Source: Rhodoferax sp. | Lineage (GTDB): Bacteria; Pseudomonadota; Gammaproteobacteria; Burkholderiales; Burkholderiaceae_C | Reading direction: 5' to 3' | DNA length: 59,159 nucleotides | Assembly (NCBI RefSeq): GCF_023700745.1 | Contig: NZ_JAMPYG010000018.1 | Span: 1-59,159 of the forward strand | Translations under genes and position numbers: made by a program | Part shown: piece after piece, positions 35,304 through 43,498 of the stretch | Position numbering within the stretch: the first letter of the stretch is position 1 | How the letters are laid out: each line of letters starts with the position of its first letter | Notes under the pieces: generated by a model | Database searches by the model: none | What the model saw: the letters and a program-made list of their open reading frames with translations, nothing else | What the model was told of the DNA's origin: nothing

Positions 35304-35893
35304 GCCGTCCGCTGCGTCAGCAAACGTCGGACAGCCGCGGCATCCCCACGCGGCGCGCGGCACCTGGCATCGGGTTTAAGCGCACCGCGCATATCGTCAA
35401 AATCATAAATCATCAGATGCACCCCTATATCTTCATTCAATTCGGCACAAAAGGCATGCACGCTCAAAGCCTCGACCATCTCGCCTTTGAAGCCCGAGAC
35501 CGTGCGCGGGACATAACTCACATGCTGGTCAATCAACGCGATTTCAGCTGATTTGCTGTCATCACAAAATAACTGGAGGTAAATATCCGACTTTCTAGTC
35601 GCTGAGCCATGCCACACCGCCCCCCCCAAGTGAGGGCGAAACTCAGACAAGCGCGCCATCCAGTCCAACGCCAGGCGCCGCAAGGCCTGCAACTCATGCG
35701 GCTGGGTGTCCGCACAAAACACCGCAATGTAATCCATCACTGCCTCTTCCAAAACTTCATTGGATGGCAATGCCCCTCGCCCATTCAGACCCAGCTCTTT
35801 GACCGCCCGTCGTTTGGCAGGGCCGTACTCAAGGCCATCCTCCACCACCCAACGGGCGGCCTGTGTCGCAATTTCAGATTGGATTTCAGTCAT
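35300..35893 (-). CDS. Conserved protein of unknown function, coupled to the TlpA-like gene
   Basis: 197 residues, soluble, no signal peptide. I do not recognise an established domain. The N-terminal part is helical (ATQAARWVVEDGLEYGPAKR), and the C-terminal part has mixed strands (DIYLQLFCDDSKSAEIALID). It starts divergently from mpl 89 bp away and overlaps the TlpA-like start by 4 bp. A link to cell-wall metabolism is conceivable only from that neighbourhood. Confidence 0.75.
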   Translation of the reverse strand: MTEIQSEIATQAARWVVEDGLEYGPAKRRAVKELGLNGRGALPSNEVLEEAVMDYIAVFCADTQPHELQALRRLALDWMARLSEFRPHLGGAVWHGSATRKSDIYLQLFCDDSKSAEIALIDQHVSYVPRTVSGFKGEMVEALSVHAFCAELNEDIGVHLMIYDFDDMRGALKPDARCRAPRGDAAAVRRLLTQRTA

Positions 35894-35982
35894 GGAAAGT
35901 GCATTTTGCCCTGATTGTGTTTCTCCAGCCCTGCAGAGGGAATGGGTCTGGCACTAACGGATTGGCCACCTAAAATGACACC

Positions 35983-37383
35983 ATGCATATTCACATTCTT
36001 GGCATCTGCGGCACCTTCATGGGAGGACTTGCCGCCTTGGCACGCGAAGCAGGCCACAAAGTCACCGGCTGTGATGCTGGCGTTTACCCCCCCATGAGCG
36101 ACCAGTTACGCGCTTTGGGGATTGACCTGATGGAAGGCTATGGTGCCGATCAACTGGCACTCAAGCCAGACATGTATGTGGTCGGCAACGTAGTGAGCCG
36201 TGCACAGTTGAACGATGGCACACCCAAATTCCCGCTGATGGAAGCCATTCTCGATGCCGGTCTGCCCTACACCAGCGGACCACAATGGCTGGCCGAGCAC
36301 GTATTGCAGGGTCGCCATGTGATTGCCATTGCCGGCACCCATGGCAAAACCACCACCACCGCCATGACCAGCTGGATTCTGGAACATGCTGGCTTGCAAC
36401 CCGGCTTTTTGGTTGGTGGCGTGCCACTGAACTTTGGCGTCTCTGCCCGACTGGGCCAGGGCCAGGCATTTGTCATTGAGGCCGATGAGTACGACACCGC
36501 CTTTTTTGACAAACGCAGCAAGTTCGTGCACTACCGGCCACGCACCGCCGTACTCAACAATCTGGAGTTTGACCACGCCGACATTTTTGACAATCTGGCG
36601 GCCATTGAGCGGCAATTTCACCATTTGCTACGCACCGTGCCCGGTACCGGCGCGCATGGCAGCGGGCGGATCGTCGTCAACGGCTTGGAAGAAAGTCTGG
36701 GGCGCGTGCTGCACATGGGCTGCTGGAGCGAGGTGCGCAGCTTTGGCGCCGCCGTCAGCGACTTCACGGCACAGGGCGAGGCGCAGGACTTCGACGTATT
36801 ATTTCAAGGTCAAGCCGTCGGTCACGTGACATGGCCACTGACAGGCAACCACAACCAACTCAATGCCCTGGCCGCCATCGCTGCCGCCGAACACCTGGGC
36901 GTTGACCCGCAGCTTGCTGCGCAGGCGCTGGCCAACTTCGAGAACGTGAAACGTCGCATGGAGTTGCGCGGCACGGTCCAGACCGCGAACGGAAACATCA
37001 ACGTTTACGACGACTTCGCCCACCACCCCACGGCGATTCGCACCACCGTGGACGGCCTGCGCCGGACACTCAAGGCCGGCGAACGCATTCTGGCGGTATT
37101 TGAGCCGCGTTCCAACACCATGAAACTGGGCACCATGAAATCGCAATTACCCTGGAGTCTGGAACAGGCCGATCTGGCTTTTTGTCACAGCGCCGGTCTG
37201 GATTGGGATGCCAACGAAGTGCTGGCAACCATGGGCGCACGGGCGGTGGTGACAAACAACATCGACGCACTGGTCAGTCAAGTCAGTCAGGCCGTCCGAG
37301 GCGGGGACCACATCCTGTGCATGAGCAATGGCGGTTTTTCCGGAGTTCATGCCAAGCTGCTGCAAACACTACGCAACAAATAA
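35983..37383 (+). CDS. mpl: UDP-N-acetylmuramate:L-Ala-gamma-D-Glu-meso-DAP ligase
   Basis: Recycling ligase that joins the recovered murein tripeptide to UDP-MurNAc. 466 residues. N-terminal HIHILGICGTFMGGLAALA is typical of Mpl rather than MurC; the Mur ligase P-loop AGTHGKTTT has K122, and DDFAHHPTAIRTT is in the C-terminal domain. It works downstream of ampD, whose gene is 10 kb away. It is convergent with aroG. Confidence 0.95.
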   Translation: MHIHILGICGTFMGGLAALAREAGHKVTGCDAGVYPPMSDQLRALGIDLMEGYGADQLALKPDMYVVGNVVSRAQLNDGTPKFPLMEAILDAGLPYTSGPQWLAEHVLQGRHVIAIAGTHGKTTTTAMTSWILEHAGLQPGFLVGGVPLNFGVSARLGQGQAFVIEADEYDTAFFDKRSKFVHYRPRTAVLNNLEFDHADIFDNLAAIERQFHHLLRTVPGTGAHGSGRIVVNGLEESLGRVLHMGCWSEVRSFGAAVSDFTAQGEAQDFDVLFQGQAVGHVTWPLTGNHNQLNALAAIAAAEHLGVDPQLAAQALANFENVKRRMELRGTVQTANGNINVYDDFAHHPTAIRTTVDGLRRTLKAGERILAVFEPRSNTMKLGTMKSQLPWSLEQADLAFCHSAGLDWDANEVLATMGARAVVTNNIDALVSQVSQAVRGGDHILCMSNGGFSGVHAKLLQTLRNK

Positions 37384-37405
37384 CAGGGCCCACTGGCAGG
37401 ACGTC

Positions 37406-37436
37406 GCCAGAGGCCCCCAAGACCTCTGGTGGTTTT
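37406..37436 (+). terminator. Likely terminator after mpl
   Basis: CCAGAGG (37407-37413) pairs with CCTCTGG (37423-37429), with a G-U extension, followed by TGGTTTT. It lies 23 bp after the mpl stop in the 51-bp gap facing the convergent aroG gene. Moderate candidate for an intrinsic terminator. Confidence 0.5.
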
Positions 37437-38574
37437 ACCTACTAGCGCGTCGCGCCAAGACTGCTTTGGACAGCACGTCCAGGCATTCCATCGAATCATC
37501 CCAGCCCAGACAGGCATCGGTGATGCTCTTGCCAAATTCGAGCTTGTCGGATTTGTCCTTGCCCGGCGTGAACTTTTGCGCACCAGCCTGCAGGTGACTT
37601 TCAACCATGACGCCGAACACCTGGTGCGAGCCAGCCTTGATCTGATTGGCAATATCACGCGCCACCTCCAGCTGCTTTTCGTGCTGCTTGCTGCTGTTGG
37701 CGTGACTGCAGTCCACCATCAGGGTGGCGGGCAGTTTGGCTTTTTCCAGTTCGGCACAGGCCGCCGCGACACTGGCTGCGTCATAGTTGGGCGCTTTGCC
37801 ACCGCGCAAAATCACGTGGCAGTCCTTGTTGCCATGGGTTTGCACAATCGCCACCTGACCATTCTTGTGAACTGACAGAAAGTGGTGGCCGCCGGCGGCG
37901 GCCTGAATCGCATCGGTAGCAATTTTGATGTTGCCGTCGGTGCCATTCTTGAAGCCGATCGGCGCGGACAGACCGGAGGCCAGTTCGCGGTGCACCTGGC
38001 TCTCGGTGGTGCGGGCGCCAATCGCGCCCCACGCGATCAAGTCACCCAGATACTGGGGAGAGATCACGTCCAGGAATTCACTACCGGCGGGCAAGCCCAG
38101 ACGGTTGATCTCGATGAGCAATTGGCGGGCGATGCGCAGACCTTCGTCGATGCGAAAGGATTCGTCCAGGTAGGGGTCGTTGATCAGGCCTTTCCAGCCG
38201 ACGGTAGTGCGCGGTTTCTCAAAGTACACGCGCATCACAATTTCCAGCGAGTCAGCGTACTTGTCGCGCTGCTCTTTCAACCGGCGCGCGTACTCGATGG
38301 CCGCCGCCGGGTCATGAATGGAACACGGGCCAATGATCACCAACAGCCGGTCATCCTTGCCCGCCATGATCTGGTGAATATGCCGCCTTGTGCTGCTGAT
38401 CATCTTTTCCACTGGCGTGCCCTGAATCGGAAAAAACCGGATTAAATGCTCTGGCGGCGGTAACACGGTGATGTCCTTGATACGTTCGTTGTCGGTCTGA
38501 CCGGTACGGTCAGTGGCGGGACTTGGCGCGTTGGTACCCCAGGCATCTTTATCAGCAGTGGCTTTGGCAGTCAT
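37435..38574 (-). CDS. aroG: 3-deoxy-7-phosphoheptulonate (DAHP) synthase, class I
   Basis: Condenses phosphoenolpyruvate and erythrose 4-phosphate in the first step of aromatic amino acid synthesis. 379 residues from ATG 38574, which has GAGGA 8 nt upstream; a second ATG five codons earlier lacks a Shine-Dalgarno. Type I AroFGH motifs: IIGPCSIHDPAAAIEYARRL, GARTTESQVHRELASGL, GFKNGTDGN, and metal ligand region VDCSHANSSK. Which aromatic acid inhibits the enzyme cannot be read from sequence. An aromatic-rich leader peptide and a terminator lie directly upstream, indicating attenuation. Confidence 0.95.
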   Translation of the reverse strand: MTAKATADKDAWGTNAPSPATDRTGQTDNERIKDITVLPPPEHLIRFFPIQGTPVEKMISSTRRHIHQIMAGKDDRLLVIIGPCSIHDPAAAIEYARRLKEQRDKYADSLEIVMRVYFEKPRTTVGWKGLINDPYLDESFRIDEGLRIARQLLIEINRLGLPAGSEFLDVISPQYLGDLIAWGAIGARTTESQVHRELASGLSAPIGFKNGTDGNIKIATDAIQAAAGGHHFLSVHKNGQVAIVQTHGNKDCHVILRGGKAPNYDAASVAAACAELEKAKLPATLMVDCSHANSSKQHEKQLEVARDIANQIKAGSHQVFGVMVESHLQAGAQKFTPGKDKSDKLEFGKSITDACLGWDDSMECLDVLSKAVLARRASR

Positions 38575-38611
38575 GGACAGGTTCCTCATAGAGTTGAAAT
38601 CAAGAACACAT

Positions 38612-38642
38612 AAAAAAACCGCCGGGGTTAGCGGCGGTTTTT
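38612..38642 (-). terminator. Attenuator terminator in the aroG leader
   Basis: On the minus strand ACCGCCG-CTAACCC-CGGCGGT forms a 7-bp GC core extended by A-T pairs to 11 bp, followed by a run of seven T residues, about 40 nt before the aroG start. This is a strong intrinsic terminator placed between the leader peptide and its gene. Its 5' arm (ACCGCCG, 38632-38638) is exactly complementary to CGGCGGT within the leader coding sequence (38685-38691), which supplies a competing antiterminator. Confidence 0.85.
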
Positions 38643-38672
38643 GGAAGATCAGGACGTTTGATTCAGGTACGT

Positions 38673-38741
38673 TCAGAACTCTCTACCGCCGGTGGCGCTT
38701 GAGAACCAAAAATAGCCAAAGAAAAAATAAACTGACTTCAT
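38673..38741 (-). CDS. Aromatic-rich leader peptide of aroG (attenuator)
   Basis: A 22-codon open frame from ATG 38741 to TGA 38673. Residues 5-13 read YFFFGYFWF: eight of nine are Phe, Tyr or Trp. Such a run is the signature of ribosome-mediated attenuation. Codons 17-19 carry CGGCGGT, able to pair with the 5' arm of the downstream terminator. Ribosome stalling on scarce aromatic tRNAs would leave this segment free and permit readthrough into aroG; full translation would mask it and allow termination. No strong Shine-Dalgarno is visible. Confidence 0.85.
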   Translation of the reverse strand: MKSVYFFFGYFWFSSATGGREF

Positions 38742-38804
38742 GAGTCTGAAATGTAGCACAGTCGCATCAGTCAAAAATGACAAAATCACTTGCGCGCTTT
38801 GGCG

Positions 38805-40265
38805 TCATGCCGTCCCACCCACCGTCAGGCCATCGATCCGCAACGTGGGTTGCCCGACCCCGACCGGAACACTCTGGCCTTCTTTGCCGCAGGTGCCAAC
38901 CCCGCTGTCAAGCTTCATGTCATTTCCGATCATGCTGACGCGTTTCAGCACTTCAGGCCCACTGCCCACCAGAGTCGCGCCCTTCACCGGATACAAAATC
39001 TTGCCGTTTTCCACCCAATAGGCCTGGCTCGCCGAAAACACGAACTTGCCCGAAGTGATGTCCACCTGACCGCCACCAAAGTTGGTGGCGTACAGACCTT
39101 TCTTGATGCTGGCCACGATTTCTTCAGGCGCCTTGTTACCGCCCAGCATGTAGGTGTTGGTCATACGCGGAAGCGGCACGTGCGCGTAACTCTCACGCCG
39201 CCCGTTGCCCGTTGGTTTGACCCCCATCAAACGGGCGTTCATGGCGTCCTGGATATAGCCCTTGAGAATGCCGTCTTCAATCAGCACATTGCGGCCGCTG
39301 GCGTTGCCTTCATCATCGACATTGAGCGAACCCCGCCGGTCACTGAGGGTGCCGTCGTCCAGCACAGTCACCCCCTTGGCAGCCACCCGCTGGCCAATTC
39401 GGCCACTGAAAGCACTCGACCCCTTGCGATTGAAATCACCTTCGAGCCCGTGACCGATGGCTTCGTGCAACAAAATACCTGGCCAGCCTGCACCCAGCAC
39501 CACCGTCATCTCACCCGCTGGCGCGGGTCGTGCATCCAGATTGGTGAGCGCCGCCGAGACCGCTTCATCGACATACTGCCCAATCAGTGCGTCATCAAAA
39601 TAGGCAAAACCAAAACGACCGCCACCGCCGGCAGATCCGACCTCGCGACGACCTTGTTGCTCGGCGATCACGGTTACGCTCAAACGCACCAGCGGGCGCA
39701 CATCGGCAGCCAGGGTACCGTCGGCACGCGCCACCAGCACCACGTCATACTCTGCAGCCAAACCGGCCATAACCTGCGCCACACGCGGATCTTTGGCACG
39801 TGCCAACTGTTCTACTTTTTCCAGCAAACTGACCTTGGCCGTGCTGTCCAGACTAGCAATAGGGTCAAGTCCGTTGTACAGGGTGCGCGAAGACGCAATT
39901 TTTTTAGCAGGCACCCGCACCCGCCCAACCTGCGCGATGCTGGCGATTGACCGTACGGTCCGTGCCGCATCCAGCAGCGAGGCTTCAGAAATGTCATCGG
40001 AATAGGCAAAAGCGGTTTTCTCGCCGCTGACTGCGCGCACACCAACACCCTGATCGATAGAGAACGAGCCGGTTTTGACAATGCCTTCTTCCAGACTCCA
40101 ACCCTCTGAACGGGTGTACTGAAAATACAAATCGGCCTCATCGACCTGATGCGCCTTGATTTCGGCCAAGGCGCGGGCCAGGTGGGATTCGTCCAGCCCA
40201 AACGGGGTCAGCAGCAGGGACTTGGCAATTGCCAGGCGTTCAAGAGTGGGTTCGCGTGAAATCAT
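38805..40265 (-). CDS. tldD: Metalloprotease TldD
   Basis: 486-residue TldD/PmbA family metalloprotease that acts with TldE on unfolded peptides and modified peptide antibiotics. The zinc-binding motif HEAIGHGLEGD with the following glutamate is intact. The N-terminal region (FQYTRSEGWSLEEGIVKTG) matches the family. The partner tldE/pmbA is not in the window. It ends 63 bp before the aroG leader on the same strand. Confidence 0.94.
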   Translation of the reverse strand: MISREPTLERLAIAKSLLLTPFGLDESHLARALAEIKAHQVDEADLYFQYTRSEGWSLEEGIVKTGSFSIDQGVGVRAVSGEKTAFAYSDDISEASLLDAARTVRSIASIAQVGRVRVPAKKIASSRTLYNGLDPIASLDSTAKVSLLEKVEQLARAKDPRVAQVMAGLAAEYDVVLVARADGTLAADVRPLVRLSVTVIAEQQGRREVGSAGGGGRFGFAYFDDALIGQYVDEAVSAALTNLDARPAPAGEMTVVLGAGWPGILLHEAIGHGLEGDFNRKGSSAFSGRIGQRVAAKGVTVLDDGTLSDRRGSLNVDDEGNASGRNVLIEDGILKGYIQDAMNARLMGVKPTGNGRRESYAHVPLPRMTNTYMLGGNKAPEEIVASIKKGLYATNFGGGQVDITSGKFVFSASQAYWVENGKILYPVKGATLVGSGPEVLKRVSMIGNDMKLDSGVGTCGKEGQSVPVGVGQPTLRIDGLTVGGTA

Positions 40266-40419
40266 CGCACGATTCTAGGGCTTGGGGGTCAATTTGGGCG
40301 GTGGATGGCAGCACTCAACCACTTGAACCATGCGGTGAACAGCCATCCTCCTACAAGATGTTGAGGACAGAGCAAATTTGCCACGGAAATATTGATCTGC
40401 CTCGCAAGGGATCAGGTTG

Positions 40420-41574
40420 TCAGGATTGCACCAGTCTTTTGGACTTGGCAATCGACATCAGGATGCCCAGGCCCAGGCCCAGGGTGACCATGGCTGTGCC
40501 GCCGTAGCTGATGAACGGCAAGGGCACGCCCACCACCGGCAAAATACCGCTGACCATGCCCATGTTCACGAAAGCGTAGCAAAAGAAAATCATCGCCATG
40601 GCCCCCCCCAACAGGCGGGTGAACACGGTGGGCGCCTCCAGCGCAATCACCAGCGCACGCAACACCAAAAAGAGAAAGGCAGTAATCAGCAGCAAATTAC
40701 CAAACAAGCCAAACTCTTCCGAGAACGCCGCAAAAATAAAATCAGTGGTGCGCTCCGGGATGAACTCCAGATGGGTTTGTGTGCCCTGCATGAAACCCTT
40801 GCCCCAAAAACCACCGGAGCCAATCGCAATCATGCCCTGGATGATGTGAAACCCCTTACCCAAGGGATCGCGACCGGGGTCCAGCAAAGTGCATACGCGC
40901 TGCTGCTGGTACTCATGCAACAATGGCCAACGGACACCCTCGGCACACAACTCAGGCTCAAACACCACCAGCATGGTGATGCCCAGCAAGGTCAGAATCA
41001 ATGGCGGCGCCACCAGCTTCCAGCTCAAGCCGGCAAAAAAGATCACGGACAGTCCGGCCGCCAGCACCAGCAGCGAGGTACCTAAATCAGGCTGTTTCAT
41101 GATCAGCCCAACTGGCAACATCAACAACAGGCCAGCCACCAGAAAATCCAGTGGCCGCAATTGACCCTCTCGCTTCTGGAACCACCAGGCCAACATCAAC
41201 GGCATGGCAATCTTGAGGATTTCACTGGGCTGAATGGTCACGCCGACATTGAGCCAACGCCTGGCGCCTTTTTTTGTCACCCCAAACACCGCCACCGCGA
41301 TCAACAACGTAACACCCAAAATGTAGAGCGGGACAGCCAGTGCCATCAAACGCTGTGGTGGAATCTGAGACACCACGAACATGATGAAGCCGGCAATCAA
41401 CATGTTGCGCGCATGGTCTTCAAAGCGCGTGCCATGGTCGTAGCCGGAGGAATACATGGTCAGCAAACCACCGCATACCAGTATGAAAACGGCAAAAGCC
41501 AGGGGACCGTCAAACCCTGAAAACCAGGGTGATAGACGACGCGACAGGGAAGGACGTTCAAAAACCAGCGACAT
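40420..41574 (-). CDS. rodA: Peptidoglycan glycosyltransferase RodA (SEDS family)
   Basis: 384 residues with about ten membrane helices. SEDS polymerase for cell elongation: motifs GARRWLNVGVTIQPSEILKI, KQPDLGTSLLVL and, near the end, GVPLPFISYGGTAMV are present. Start at ATG 41574, not the in-frame TTG at 41598. It follows dtd by 8 bp. No mreBCD or PBP2 gene is beside it, unlike the common cluster. The 154-bp gap to tldD shows nothing recognisable. Confidence 0.93.
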   Translation of the reverse strand: MSLVFERPSLSRRLSPWFSGFDGPLAFAVFILVCGGLLTMYSSGYDHGTRFEDHARNMLIAGFIMFVVSQIPPQRLMALAVPLYILGVTLLIAVAVFGVTKKGARRWLNVGVTIQPSEILKIAMPLMLAWWFQKREGQLRPLDFLVAGLLLMLPVGLIMKQPDLGTSLLVLAAGLSVIFFAGLSWKLVAPPLILTLLGITMLVVFEPELCAEGVRWPLLHEYQQQRVCTLLDPGRDPLGKGFHIIQGMIAIGSGGFWGKGFMQGTQTHLEFIPERTTDFIFAAFSEEFGLFGNLLLITAFLFLVLRALVIALEAPTVFTRLLGGAMAMIFFCYAFVNMGMVSGILPVVGVPLPFISYGGTAMVTLGLGLGILMSIAKSKRLVQS

Positions 41575-41582
41575 GGGCGTGA

Positions 41583-42059
41583 TTATCGCGGGACGCAATC
41601 AGGTGGTGACACCCTCAAGGGTATCGTTACCGGACCGTCGTTCACCAGGTGCACCTGCATGTCGGCGGCAAACTGGCCGGTTTGCACGATGGGGTGCACC
41701 GCCTGGGCCTGTTTTACAAAATACTCATACAAATGTCGACCTTCGTCAGGTACCGCAGCCGTCGTGAAACTGGGCCGGTTGCCGCCTGAGACATCTGCCG
41801 CCAGCGTGAACTGGCTCACCACCAGCAAACCACCCATTCGTCCATGACCATCGATGTTTTGCACGTTGTGGTTCATCTTGCCCGCTGCATCGCTGAAAAT
41901 TCGCAATTTCAGAATTTTGGCCAGTAGTTTTTCACCCTGCGCCTCGGTGTCACCACGCTCAGCGCACAGGAAGACCAGCAACCCAGGGCCAATTTCGCCG
42001 ACCACGCGGCCAGCCACGTCCACCCGGGCGTGGCGCACCCGCTGCAGCAAAGCCATCAT
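41583..42059 (-). CDS. dtd: D-aminoacyl-tRNA deacylase
   Basis: Removes D-amino acids, notably D-tyrosine, and glycine from mischarged tRNA. 158 residues. The catalytic-pocket motifs [12 protein letters not shown] and NDGPVTIPL (the cross-subunit Gly-cisPro loop) are intact. Start is one of two adjacent ATGs (42059 or 42056). It lies 54 bp after tyrS, a functional fit since both handle tyrosyl-tRNA quality. Confidence 0.95.
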   Translation of the reverse strand: MMALLQRVRHARVDVAGRVVGEIGPGLLVFLCAERGDTEAQGEKLLAKILKLRIFSDAAGKMNHNVQNIDGHGRMGGLLVVSQFTLAADVSGGNRPSFTTAAVPDEGRHLYEYFVKQAQAVHPIVQTGQFAADMQVHLVNDGPVTIPLRVSPPDCVPR

Positions 42060-42113
42060 GATCGAGCCACCAGACAGCCGGGTTGCGACTTGACAATCCC
42101 TTTCACGAGAGGC

Positions 42114-43358
42114 TCAAGACAGTGTCACGCGGACAAACTTGCGTTTCCCAACTTGCAGCACGTACGTACCCGCACCCAGCTTGAGTCCCTTGTCACTCAC
42201 GACACCCGAGTCCAGCCGAACGCCACCACCATCAATCAGGCGATTGCCTTCGCCGCTGGAAGTCGCCAGACCCACGGTCTTTAACAAAGCACCAATGCCC
42301 AAGGCTGCACCGCCCTCGCCCAAAGGCAAACGCACCTCGGCAATCTCATCAGGAACGCCGCCCTTGCTGCGATTGATGAAGTCCTGCTCGGCCGCATCCG
42401 CCGCCGCGCTGGAGTGGAAACGGGTGGTGATTTCCTTGGCCAGCGCCACCTTGGCCTCCTTGGGATTGCGCCCGGCCAGCACATCCGCCTTCAAGGCAGC
42501 AATTTCAGCTTCCGACTTGAAGCTCAGCAGCGTGTACCAACGCCACATCAGCACGTCAGAGATGCTCAGGACCTTGGCAAACATGGTGTTGGCATCCTCG
42601 GAAATTCCAATGTAGTTGCCCTTGCTCTTGGACATTTTCTCAATACCGTCCAGGCCCTCGAGCAGGGGCATGGTCAAAATGCACTGAGGCTCCTGGCCGT
42701 ATTCAGCTTGCAGGTGACGTCCCATCAACAGATTGAATTTTTGATCGGTCCCTCCCAGTTCCAGATCACTCCTTAGAGCCACGCTGTCGTACCCCTGCAT
42801 GAGCGGGTACAGGAACTCGTGCACGCTGATCGGTGTGCCGGCGTGGAAACGGTCATGAAAATCGTTGCGCTCCATCATGCGTGCCACGGTATAGCGCGCT
42901 GCCAGCTCGATCATGCCGCGCGACCCCAAGGTGTCGCCCCACTCGCTGTTGTAACGAATCTCGGTTCTTGATGGGTCCAGAACCATGGACGCCTGACGGT
43001 AATAGGTTTCGGCATTGACCTCAATTTGCTCGCGGGTCAGCGGTGGACGCGTGGTATTACGACCGGACGGATCACCGATCAGCGTGGTGAAATCGCCAAT
43101 CAAAAAGATGACGGTGTGACCCAAGTCCTGCAATTGGCGCAGCTTGTTGAGCACCACCGTATGGCCTATGTGAATATCCGGTGCAGTCGGGTCCAGTCCG
43201 AGTTTGATGCGCAACGGGGTACTGGTCGCCTCTGAGCGCGCCAGTTTCTTGAGCCAATCTTCCTGAGGAATCAGTTCTTCACAGCCGCGCAGGGTGACCG
43301 CCAAAGCCTCCCGGACACGATCAGACACAGAAAATTGAGGTGATTTGGCATTTGTCAT
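42114..43358 (-). CDS. tyrS: Tyrosyl-tRNA synthetase
   Basis: Class I synthetase, 414 residues. HIGH-type motif HIGHTVVLNKL in the N-terminal Rossmann domain, KMSKSKGNYIG loop, and a C-terminal S4-like RNA-binding segment (GGGVRLDSGVVSDKGLKL). First gene of the tyrS-dtd-rodA minus-strand group, divergent from the M23 peptidase gene. The intergenic region holds a TATACT box in the plus orientation. Confidence 0.95.
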   Translation of the reverse strand: MTNAKSPQFSVSDRVREALAVTLRGCEELIPQEDWLKKLARSEATSTPLRIKLGLDPTAPDIHIGHTVVLNKLRQLQDLGHTVIFLIGDFTTLIGDPSGRNTTRPPLTREQIEVNAETYYRQASMVLDPSRTEIRYNSEWGDTLGSRGMIELAARYTVARMMERNDFHDRFHAGTPISVHEFLYPLMQGYDSVALRSDLELGGTDQKFNLLMGRHLQAEYGQEPQCILTMPLLEGLDGIEKMSKSKGNYIGISEDANTMFAKVLSISDVLMWRWYTLLSFKSEAEIAALKADVLAGRNPKEAKVALAKEITTRFHSSAAADAAEQDFINRSKGGVPDEIAEVRLPLGEGGAALGIGALLKTVGLATSSGEGNRLIDGGGVRLDSGVVSDKGLKLGAGTYVLQVGKRKFVRVTLS

Positions 43359-43498
43359 AAGGGTTTTTCTGGATGCAACGGATCGGGCAGGGTTTATACT
43401 CTATAGCTGTTTTTTTAGACTGATTTTACGTTGGCAACCCGGCCTATTTTTTCTTGCCTGTTGCTTCCTTCAGACAAGACTCATTCCAGGATTCTCTC

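Noticed and set aside
43359..43498. T-box or leader-peptide control of tyrS
   Set aside because: No specifier or T-box sequence and no tyrosine-rich short frame were found upstream of tyrS; only a TATACT box for the opposite gene.
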